Of a DNA stretch of 12,474 bases, positions 6,932 to 12,474 are shown piece after piece. The stretch is from Caulobacter sp. CCH9-E1 (GTDB taxonomy: Bacteria; Pseudomonadota; Alphaproteobacteria; Caulobacterales; Caulobacteraceae). A program made the position numbers and the translations under genes. Numbering within the stretch: position 1 is the first letter of the stretch; the number at the start of each line of letters is the position of its first letter. The stretch lies in assembly GCF_001556515.1 (NCBI RefSeq), contig NZ_LSJA01000337.1, positions 1 to 12,474 of the forward strand, written 5' to 3'. The notes below the pieces were generated by a model. It did not search any database. It was not told the DNA's origin and was given only the letters and a program-made list of their open reading frames with translations.

Positions 6932-9004
6932 TCACCGCGCGTCGAGCGGGAACTCGAACACCGTCACCGAGGTTGGCGCGGTTGTCAGGCGGCCGCCCGA
7001 CAGCTTGGCGGCGCTTTCGGCGATCGTGACGCCGGCGGGCTGGCCGACCTTGTTCTCGGCCTTCAGCGAAGCGCCCGTCAGCACCCACTTGCGGCCCGCG
7101 CTCTTGGCCTTGAGCGCCTTCAGGTTCAGGGCGACCGTCTGGGTGTCGAAGGTGGCGTTGACCACCCCGATCCGCAGCGCCTTGCCGTCGGGGCTGAGGC
7201 CCGCGATCACGTCCAGCGGGTAGGTGGGGCTGCCCGCGCGGACCTGGGGATGGGCCGAGCCGACCACATATTGCGGGGCGGGCTGGGGCGACTGTCCGTC
7301 GACCGCCAACGGCGTGACGCCGGCCCCGAACCGCTCGCCATAGAGCTTGAACACCAGGCCCGTGGCGTTAAGCGTCGAGGCGGTCGGCGTGATGTCCATG
7401 GTCGAGGCCCCCGTGGTGAAGGCCGACATGGTCAGGAAGTCGGTGTGGCGCAGCATCTCCTGCAGCACCATGGCGTAGGCCAGCGAGGACTTCAGATTGA
7501 CCTGGCCGAAATAGGCGTACTCGTCCATCGACAGGAAGATGTTCTTGTCCTTCATCGCCGGGAAGCGGGACTGGTAGATCTTCCACTCCTCGGCCTTCAT
7601 GCGGACGTGGTTCGACGGCGAGCGGGCCCATTCCATCAGCTCGATGTCGGCGGGGGCGTTGGGGCGCTCCTCGGGCCGGTCGTACCAGTGCTCGGAGATG
7701 CCGTCGAAATTGCCCCAGGCCTTGGCCAGGAAGCCGCCGGTCCAGTCCTCCTCGGTCCCGAACTTGTGGGCGATGCTCTCCAGCGTGGGGTTCTCCTTGA
7801 CGTCGCGCGGATGCAGCTGGTCGGGCATGGCGCCCGAGGCGATCAGGGTGATGCTGGGATCCACCGCCCGCATGGCCGCGGCGAAGTGGTTGTGCTTGAT
7901 CATGTAGTAGTCGAGCGTCGTCTTGCCGATCTGCCACCAGCCGTAGGGCTCGTTGCCGATGTTCCAGAACTTCACGCGATAGGGCTCGGGATGGCCGTTG
8001 GCGGCGCGTTTCGCGCCCCAGGTGCTGGTCGCCGGGCCGTTGATGTACTCCACCTCCTCGGCCGCCGAGTTGGCGTCGCCCAGGCCGGCGTTCACGGTGA
8101 TGTAGGGCTCGACGTCGATGATCTTCGTCAGGTCCAGCCACTCGTCCATGCCGATGTCGTTGGGCTGCATGGCGCTCCAGGCGTGATCGAACATCGGCGC
8201 GCGCTTGTCGCGCGGCCCGATCGCGCCATGCCAGTCCCAGTCGGACAGGAAGTTGCCGCCCGGAAGACGCCAGAAGCCCGAGTTCAGCGACTTGGCGATG
8301 GCCGTGGTGTCGGCGCGCCAGCCGCGGATGTTGTCGGATGGCATCAGAGAGACCGCGCCGATCTTGAACTGACCCTGGCCCTGGCCGGTGATCTCCAGTC
8401 GCGCGTCGGTCGCGTCGGCGGTCGGAGTGAAGCTGAAGTCGACGCTCTTCCAGTCGGCGCTTGGCGCGGCCAGACTCACTGTCTGCCGGTCTGCTGGCCC
8501 AGCCCCCCAGACCAGGGTGACCTCGACCTTGGCGCCCGGATCGCCCGACAGCTGGACATAGCCGTCATAGCGCTTTCCCTTGGCCAGTCCGATGCCGGCC
8601 TGCGAGAGGCCCCGCTTGTTGGCGGGGTCCACCGTCACGACGGGGCTCTGGGCGCCGACGTAAGGCGCCTTGGTGTCCATCACGACGACATCGTCGCCGC
8701 CGATGGGGCGCCACTTGCGGTAGGAGACGCCTGGTCGGCCCTCGGCGTTCGGGGGCGGCGGGACATCCCGCGCCTGCGGAACCACCGGATAGTAGAACTT
8801 GCGGTCGTCCAGCATCTCGGCCCACAGCGTGCGGGCCACCAGGCCGCCGATCGGCTCTATGAACATGCCATATTCGTATTTGGTGACGGCCGCCGAGCGA
8901 CGAGTCCCGTCGATATCGACCTTGATCGGCGCCGTGGGCGCGGCCCCCGCCGCTCCCGCCAGAGCCCAAACCATGCAGGCGCTGGCGATCAGTCTGTAAC
9001 GCAT
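6932..9004 (-). CDS. Secreted GH51 alpha-L-arabinofuranosidase with N-terminal carbohydrate-binding region
   Basis: 690 residues. A signal peptide (RLIASACMVWALAGAAG, cleavage about residue 20-22) exports it. YEYGMFIEPIGG (43-54) is the GH51 opening strand. Residues about 95-222 form an inserted beta-rich region (GLSQAGIGLAKGKRYDGYVQLSG ... WKSVDFSFTPTADATDARLEI ... FKIGAVSLMP) that resembles a CBM4/9-like module, common in this GH51 subgroup. The barrel then has FWRLPGGNFLSDWDW (244-258). The acid/base Glu352 lies in FWNIGNEPYG (347-355) and the nucleophile Glu495 in LSMDEYAYF (491-499). A C-terminal beta-sandwich closes it. Both catalytic residues are intact. It removes terminal alpha-L-arabinofuranosyl groups from arabinoxylan, arabinan or arabinogalactan. 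The start is backed by GGGAGGG on the minus strand (9014-9008). It is a single minus-strand unit, divergent from the esterase. Confidence 0.94.
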   Translation of the reverse strand: MRYRLIASACMVWALAGAAGAAPTAPIKVDIDGTRRSAAVTKYEYGMFIEPIGGLVARTLWAEMLDDRKFYYPVVPQARDVPPPPNAEGRPGVSYRKWRPIGGDDVVVMDTKAPYVGAQSPVVTVDPANKRGLSQAGIGLAKGKRYDGYVQLSGDPGAKVEVTLVWGAGPADRQTVSLAAPSADWKSVDFSFTPTADATDARLEITGQGQGQFKIGAVSLMPSDNIRGWRADTTAIAKSLNSGFWRLPGGNFLSDWDWHGAIGPRDKRAPMFDHAWSAMQPNDIGMDEWLDLTKIIDVEPYITVNAGLGDANSAAEEVEYINGPATSTWGAKRAANGHPEPYRVKFWNIGNEPYGWWQIGKTTLDYYMIKHNHFAAAMRAVDPSITLIASGAMPDQLHPRDVKENPTLESIAHKFGTEEDWTGGFLAKAWGNFDGISEHWYDRPEERPNAPADIELMEWARSPSNHVRMKAEEWKIYQSRFPAMKDKNIFLSMDEYAYFGQVNLKSSLAYAMVLQEMLRHTDFLTMSAFTTGASTMDITPTASTLNATGLVFKLYGERFGAGVTPLAVDGQSPQPAPQYVVGSAHPQVRAGSPTYPLDVIAGLSPDGKALRIGVVNATFDTQTVALNLKALKAKSAGRKWVLTGASLKAENKVGQPAGVTIAESAAKLSGGRLTTAPTSVTVFEFPLDAR

Positions 9005-9234
9005 GAACCCTCCCTATTACTCTGTCTATTTTGAGCAACCATAGGTCGCTGAAGCTTGGCGGGCGAGTCTGTTTTATGCGTGAAAACGCGCGTTTTACGA
9101 CCTTGGTCGGTATTTTGGTTCCCAACGCGACCGACACAAAGCTGATTGACGCGGGTCGGTTTAAGCGGACAAAAGGTAACGCTCACATCGAGATCGCCGA
9201 GCGATGCGCTCAGGCGGCGGCCAGGGAGGACGGG
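9005..9234. promoter_or_regulatory. Divergent promoter region between GH51 and esterase genes
   Basis: 230 bp with no supportable gene and a lower GC content than the flanks. Plus strand: TTGACGC (9146-9152) matches the Caulobacter housekeeping -35 element; the -10 at the expected 10-14 bp spacing is weak (GCGGACAA, 9165-9172). An operator-like sequence starts two bases later. Also seen: a perfect 14-bp palindrome AAAACGCGCGTTTT (9083-9096), an inverted repeat CGACC-TT-GGTCG (9098-9109), and three copies of GTCGGT (9106-9111, inverted at 9130-9135, 9155-9160). No clear minus-strand promoter for GH51 was identified, though GCATAAAAC (minus strand, 9079-9071) could be a -10. Confidence 0.6.
9174..9187. 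promoter_or_regulatory. Candidate LacI-type operator (xyl-box-like), site 2
   Basis: AGGTAACGCTCACA matches 11 of 14 positions of the recalled xyl-box TGGTAGCGCTAACA and shares AAAGGTARCGNT with site 1 at 5069-5082. It lies 2 bp downstream of the weak -10 candidate that follows TTGACGC, where a bound repressor would block initiation at the esterase-GH27 operon. It could also govern the divergent GH51 gene. The binding protein is inferred. Confidence 0.4.
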
Positions 9235-10335
9235 ATGACGGCGGGTAATCAGCGCGACTCGAAGCGGATGACGCGGCGCGGCCGCATCGGCGCCTTCATG
9301 ATGGCGGCCTGCGTGCTGGCGACGCCCGCGACGGTGCTGGCTCAAGTGGGAACGAAGGCGCCGCCGGTCGTGGCGGGCGCCAAGCCGGTGACGATTGAGC
9401 GCATTAAGGTCCACTCCGTCGCCATCGAGGGCAACCTGGAAGGCGAGAGCGCCGATCGCGACGTGCTGGTCGTCCTGCCGCCCGGCTACGCCGCCAATCC
9501 GAAGAAGCGCTATCCGGTCGTCTACGCCCTGCACGGCTATTCGATCGGCGCCGAGCAGTGGAGCCGAGAAATCCACGCGCCCCAGACCGTCGAGGGCGCG
9601 TTCGCCAAGGGCGTCGCCGAGATGATCGTCGTCCTGCCCGACAGCAAGACGCTGCACAACGGCTCGATGTACTCCAGCTCCCAGACCACGGGCGATTTCG
9701 AGACCTTCGTTTCGCGCGACCTGGTGGCCTATGTCGACCAGCACTACCGCACCCTGGCCAAGCGCGAGAGCCGGGGCCTGGTCGGCCACTCGATGGGCGG
9801 CTACGGGGCCAGCCGCATCGGCATGCGCCACGCCGACGTGTTCGGGGCGCTCTACCTGATGAGCCCGTGCTGCCTGTCGCCGCGCGAGCCGGGCAAGGTC
9901 GATCCCGAAGCCGCCGCGACCCTGGCCGCGATCAAGACGCCGGAGGAGGCCACGAAGCTGCCCTGGGGCCTGCGCGCCCAGCTGGCGACGGCCGCGGCCT
10001 GGTCGCCGAATCCGAAGCGTCCGCCGCTCTATCTGGACCTTCCGGTCGAGAACGGCGCGGTGCGAACCGATGTGCTGGCCAAGTGGGCGGCCAACGCGCC
10101 CTTGGCCTTTGTCGACCAATATATCGGCGCGCTGCGTCGCTATAAGGCGATCGCCATGGACGTCGGCGATCGCGACGGCCTGAAGGACGACGCGACCAAG
10201 CTGCACGAGGTGTTCGATCGCTACGGCCTGGCCAACAGCTTCGAGATCTATCCGGGCGATCACACCAGCGACGTGGCGATCCGGTTCCAGGACCATGTGC
10301 TGCCGTTCTTCGGCAAGAACCTCCAGGCGCGCTGA
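9235..10335 (+). CDS. Secreted CE1-like esterase, alpha/beta-hydrolase (acetyl-xylan or feruloyl esterase candidate)
   Basis: 366 residues. The ATG at 9235 has a strong AGGGAGGA ribosome site (9223-9230) and opens a signal peptide with basic n-region RMTRRGR and core IGAFMMAACVLAT, cleaved near VLA|Q (36). A beta-rich segment DVLVVLPPGYAANPKKRYPVV leads to the oxyanion region YALHGYS (97-103). The nucleophile is Ser186 in GLVGHSMGGYG. Asp312 or Asp314 (DVGDRDG) and His343 (YPGDHTS) complete the triad. The D/E-L..Y.D..Y.(T) helix before the nucleophile (RDLVAYVDQHYRT) is typical of the esterase-D/CE1 family, which includes S-formylglutathione hydrolases, acetyl-xylan esterases and feruloyl esterases. 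Secretion and the arabinofuranosidase, xylosidase and GH27 neighbours favour a polysaccharide esterase over formaldehyde detoxification. A Cys-Cys pair (211-212) sits shortly after the nucleophile. First gene of an operon with GH27 (32 bp apart). Confidence 0.87.
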   Translation: MTAGNQRDSKRMTRRGRIGAFMMAACVLATPATVLAQVGTKAPPVVAGAKPVTIERIKVHSVAIEGNLEGESADRDVLVVLPPGYAANPKKRYPVVYALHGYSIGAEQWSREIHAPQTVEGAFAKGVAEMIVVLPDSKTLHNGSMYSSSQTTGDFETFVSRDLVAYVDQHYRTLAKRESRGLVGHSMGGYGASRIGMRHADVFGALYLMSPCCLSPREPGKVDPEAAATLAAIKTPEEATKLPWGLRAQLATAAAWSPNPKRPPLYLDLPVENGAVRTDVLAKWAANAPLAFVDQYIGALRRYKAIAMDVGDRDGLKDDATKLHEVFDRYGLANSFEIYPGDHTSDVAIRFQDHVLPFFGKNLQAR

Positions 10336-10354
10336 GCCGCGCGGACCGAGTTTC

Positions 10355-10360
10355 GAGGAG
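10355..10360 (+). promoter_or_regulatory. Ribosome binding site choosing the GH27 start
   Basis: GAGGAG is followed by two in-frame ATGs, at 10362 (1 nt away) and 10368 (7 nt away). Only the second has workable spacing, so the start is placed at 10368. Confidence 0.75.
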
Positions 10361-10367
10361 TATGCGT

Positions 10368-12266
10368 ATGAAAAGGCGTTCTTACATTGGCGCGGCCCTG
10401 GCCGTGGGTCTGCTGACGTCGGCTTCCGGCGTCGCTTTAGCCGATCCGCTAGCCGCGACCGGACGCTGGAGCGCCTATAGCCGCGCCGCGGCCCAGACGC
10501 CGCCGATGGGCTGGAACAGCTGGAACGCCTTCACCAGCGACCTCGACGAGGACAAGGTCATGGGCTCGGCCCAGGCCCTGGTCGACACCGGTTTGGCGGC
10601 CAAGGGCTATCGCTATGTGAACCTCGACGACGGCTGGTGGCTGAAGCGCCGGGAGTCCGACGGCCGGATGATCGCCCGCGCCGCCCGCTTCCCGTCGGCG
10701 GCGACGCCGGACGGATCGACCAGCTTCCGGCCGCTCACCGACCGTCTGCATGGCATGGGGCTGAAGGCCGGCATCTATTCGGACATCGGTCGCAACAGCT
10801 GCGGCCAGGTGTTCACCTCGACCTTCCCGAACCAGCCCGAGGGCAACGTGGCCGAGCGCGAGGTCGGGCTCTACGGTCACGTCGACCAGGACATCGCCCT
10901 CTATTTCGTCGAATGGGGCTTCGACCTGATCAAGGTCGATGGGTGCGGGGTGCGCGGTTTGCCGCCCAGCGACAAGCGGGTCCAGGCCGGCCAATATCGC
11001 GCCTTCGAGCCGATCATCGACATCGACTCCCTGGGTCGCACCAACATCGTCAAGGTGCGCGAGCTCTACGAGGAGGTCGGGCGGGCGCTCGACAAGCACA
11101 ATCCCGACGCCGATTTCGTCTTCTCGCTCTGCATCTGGGGCTCGGCCGATGTCCGCTCGTGGGGCAAGGACGTGGGCGCCATGTCGCGAACCAGCGAGGA
11201 CATCTCGCCGACCTGGGGCCGCATGCTGCACAACCTCGACAGCGTTTCGCGCCGCGCCCTCTACGCTCAGCCGGGCGCGTGGAACGATCCGGACATGCTG
11301 TTCGTCGGCAAGGGCGACTTCGACGTCAGCCATCTGGAGGCGGCGCGGTCGCACTTCGCGCTGTGGGCGATGGTCAACGCGCCGCTGCTGATCGGCTACG
11401 ACCTGCGCCAGGCCTCGCCGGCGCTGCTGGAGGTCCTCGGCGCGAAGGACGTCATCGCCCTGAACCAGGACCCGGCCGGCAACCAGGCGGTGCTGGCCTA
11501 CGACTCCGACGACGTCTCCATCTTCGTGAAGACCCTGGCCAGCGGCGACAAGGCCGCGGCGATCTTCAATCGAACCTCCGCGCCGCTCGAGGTGGTGCTG
11601 ACGGCCGAGCAGCTGAAGTTCCTGGCCAAGGCCGACATCGACCTGACCAACCTGTGGACCGGCGAGCAGGTCCGCTTCCAGGGCGAGCGCAAGTTCAAGC
11701 TGGAGCCGCGCCAGACCCTGCTGTTCCGGGCGAAAGGGACGCGCCGGCTGGCCGACGGTCTCTTCCTGTCCGAGCAGCCGGGCGCGGTGAACCCCGCCGT
11801 CGACGGCGTGGTCACGCCGGTCGTGGACCCGATGATCCATCGCGCCCCGCTGCCGTGGCGCAACACGCGCGGCTTTGGCGAGCGGCCACGTTACGGCGGC
11901 TGGGGCGGGGCGCAGGCCGACCGCACGCCCTTCGACCAGGAGCTTGCGATCTCCGGCCGCGCCTTCGACACCGGGATCGGCGTCCTGGGCAATTCGCGCC
12001 TGGAGGTCCGCAACGCCGGCTTCCGCCGCTTTACAGCCAGCGTCGGCGTCGACGACTCCGCCGTCGACAAGGCGCGAGTCGTGACCTTCGAAGTCTATGG
12101 CGATGGCAGGCGATTGGCGCGCTCGAAGCCAGCCAAGTGGGGCCAGGCGCCGCAAGCCCTCGACGTCGATGTCTCAGGCGTGAAGCTGATCGAGTTGGTC
12201 GCTCGGACGAGCGGGCAGGGCAATGCCGATCCGGTCACCTGGGGCGACGCGGCCCTTAGGCGTTGA
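10368..12266 (+). CDS. Secreted GH27 alpha-galactosidase / beta-L-arabinopyranosidase with C-terminal NPCBM domain
   Basis: 632 residues. A signal peptide (MKRRSYIGAALAVGLLTSASGVALA) is cleaved about residue 25. TPPMGWNSWNAF (44-55) begins the GH27 barrel, then YVNLDDGWW (83-91) and GLKAGIYSDIG (131-141). The nucleophile is Asp191 in LIKVDGCG and the acid/base Asp278 in SRTSEDISPTW. WNDPDML (305-311) is also diagnostic. The Cys of the usual LDDCW motif is Gly here, and its usual partner near the MGW.SW segment is missing too, so the first family disulfide is lost; the second pair (Cys145, Cys193) is kept. A beta-sandwich follows the barrel, and residues about 500-632 are an NPCBM domain (FDTGIGVLGNSRLEV ... 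FTASVGVDDSA ... VTFEVYGDGRRL ... VDVSGVKLIELVA). GH27 includes alpha-galactosidases and beta-L-arabinopyranosidases; with arabinofuranosidase and xylosidase genes nearby either is possible. It lies 32 bp after the esterase, same operon. Confidence 0.92.
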   Translation: MKRRSYIGAALAVGLLTSASGVALADPLAATGRWSAYSRAAAQTPPMGWNSWNAFTSDLDEDKVMGSAQALVDTGLAAKGYRYVNLDDGWWLKRRESDGRMIARAARFPSAATPDGSTSFRPLTDRLHGMGLKAGIYSDIGRNSCGQVFTSTFPNQPEGNVAEREVGLYGHVDQDIALYFVEWGFDLIKVDGCGVRGLPPSDKRVQAGQYRAFEPIIDIDSLGRTNIVKVRELYEEVGRALDKHNPDADFVFSLCIWGSADVRSWGKDVGAMSRTSEDISPTWGRMLHNLDSVSRRALYAQPGAWNDPDMLFVGKGDFDVSHLEAARSHFALWAMVNAPLLIGYDLRQASPALLEVLGAKDVIALNQDPAGNQAVLAYDSDDVSIFVKTLASGDKAAAIFNRTSAPLEVVLTAEQLKFLAKADIDLTNLWTGEQVRFQGERKFKLEPRQTLLFRAKGTRRLADGLFLSEQPGAVNPAVDGVVTPVVDPMIHRAPLPWRNTRGFGERPRYGGWGGAQADRTPFDQELAISGRAFDTGIGVLGNSRLEVRNAGFRRFTASVGVDDSAVDKARVVTFEVYGDGRRLARSKPAKWGQAPQALDVDVSGVKLIELVARTSGQGNADPVTWGDAALRR

Positions 12267-12273
12267 GGCCGAA

Positions 12274-12300
12274 TTGACGCTCCAGGGTGGGGCATATACT
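12274..12300 (+). promoter_or_regulatory. Candidate housekeeping promoter for the dehydratase gene
   Basis: TTGACGC (12274-12280) matches the Caulobacter -35 consensus TTGACGS exactly. After 12 bp comes CATATACT (12293-12300), which keeps the TANA core of the GCTANAWC -10 element; read as a general -10, TATACT follows TTGACG at 15 bp. This would give a leader of about 80 nt before the ATG at 12390 and suggests the dehydratase gene is transcribed apart from the esterase-GH27 pair. No hairpin terminator was seen after GH27 in this 123-bp gap. Confidence 0.5.
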
Positions 12301-12389
12301 CAGACAAGATCATCCTAGAGGCGTTCGCGTAAGCCGGATTCGCATCGCGGCCGACAGCGAGCGCTCTCATAGATTTCGCAGGACTACCC

Positions 12390-12474
12390 ATGTCGTCTCC
12401 GTCTGGCGCCGCCCCCAAGCTTCGTTCGCGCGCGTGGTTTGACAATCCGGACAACATCGACATGACGGCGCTTT
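12390..12474 (+). CDS. IlvD/Edd-family sugar-acid dehydratase (first 28 codons, runs off right edge)
   Basis: The ATG at 12390 has AGGA (12380-12383) 6 nt upstream. The short frame reads PKLRSRAWFDNPDNIDMTAL (residues 9-28), the distinctive start of the pentonate-dehydratase branch of the IlvD/Edd family: D-xylonate, L-arabinonate and related sugar-acid dehydratases begin (L/F)RSR.WFDNP...DMTALY. These [Fe-S] enzymes convert an aldonic acid to its 2-keto-3-deoxy form in the non-phosphorylative pentose pathways known from Caulobacter. Isoleucine/valine dihydroxy-acid dehydratases lack this WFDNP opening. With only 28 residues, xylonate versus arabinonate (or galactonate) preference cannot be read. 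The cytoplasmic location fits the catabolism of pentoses released by the GH51, GH3 and GH27 enzymes. Confidence 0.8.
   Translation, partial: MSSPSGAAPKLRSRAWFDNPDNIDMTAL

Noticed and set aside
4722..7385. Near-identical 20-bp stretch GCGTTAAGCGYCGAGGCGGT in the receptor (about 4722) and GH51 (about 7367) genes
   Set aside because: Both encode TAS(A/T)LNA in the same frame, so shared codon choice explains it; no flanking repeat or mobile-element signs.
7250..9034. 594-codon plus-strand open frame opposite GH51
   Set aside because: Low-complexity antisense shadow; GH51 catalytic motifs are on the minus strand with signal peptide and ribosome site.
9031..9234. Upstream start of the esterase frame
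   Set aside because: Would include the TTGACGC promoter and operator-like site in coding sequence and bury the signal peptide; ATG 9235 has a strong ribosome site.
8989..10296. 435-codon minus-strand open frame opposite the esterase
   Set aside because: No recognisable fold, crosses the divergent promoter region, and the plus strand holds a complete catalytic triad.
10449..12155. 568-codon minus-strand open frame opposite GH27
   Set aside because: Antisense shadow; GH27 and NPCBM motifs are on the plus strand.
12095..12463. 122-codon minus-strand frame over the GH27 end and dehydratase start
   Set aside because: Opposite two better supported plus-strand genes and the promoter; no family pattern.
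1..12474. CRISPR arrays, tRNA or rRNA genes, insertion sequences, attachment sites
   Set aside because: None seen: no regular spaced repeats, no cloverleaf-like segments, no transposase frame and no terminal inverted repeats with target duplication.

Overview
The window comes from a GC-rich (by eye about two thirds G+C) alphaproteobacterium. It is most likely a Caulobacterales member (Caulobacter, or possibly Brevundimonas/Phenylobacterium). The clues are the style of the TonB-dependent receptor (Xanthomonas/Caulobacter type), the SapC / jumonji-like / tryptophan-halogenase trio typical of these genomes, Caulobacter-like TTGACGC promoter elements, and a likely non-phosphorylative sugar-acid dehydratase at the right edge. 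This assignment is by family resemblance only; no database was searched.

Layout. Left block, minus strand, transcribed right to left from about 4.9 kb: a large TonB-dependent outer-membrane receptor (1926-4889), a strong hairpin (1884-1912), a flavin-dependent tryptophan-halogenase-like protein (318-1862), and the start of a secreted GH3 enzyme of beta-xylosidase type that runs off the left edge (1-270). Divergent from the receptor, plus strand: a SapC-like protein (5181-5864, TTG start) overlapping by 4 nt with a JmjC/cupin-8 dioxygenase-like gene (5861-6895). A GH51 alpha-L-arabinofuranosidase with an N-terminal carbohydrate-binding region (6932-9004, minus strand) converges on that pair. 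A second divergent promoter region (9005-9234) separates it from a plus-strand pair: a secreted CE1-like alpha/beta-hydrolase esterase (9235-10335) and a secreted GH27 glycosidase with a C-terminal NPCBM domain (10368-12266). A separate promoter precedes the first 28 codons of an IlvD/Edd-family sugar-acid dehydratase (12390 to the right edge).

How it fits together (inference). This looks like a carbohydrate-utilisation locus with a TonB-dependent receptor (a CUT locus) for a branched plant polymer such as arabinoxylan or arabinogalactan-decorated hemicellulose. The esterase strips acyl groups (acetyl or feruloyl). GH51 removes alpha-L-arabinofuranose, and GH27 removes alpha-galactose or beta-L-arabinopyranose. 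GH3 trims xylose, the receptor imports oligosaccharides, and the dehydratase acts on the oxidised pentose. No sugar permease and no regulator gene lie in the window, so these are presumably nearby.

The most unusual part is the set of three predicted cytoplasmic proteins without an obvious role in sugar breakdown (halogenase-like, SapC-like, JmjC-like) around one receptor. Also of interest is a 14-bp operator-like sequence found once in each of the two divergent promoter regions; each copy matches 11 of 14 positions of the xyl-box consensus I recall from Xanthomonas xylan loci. It would tie both halves of the window into one regulon.
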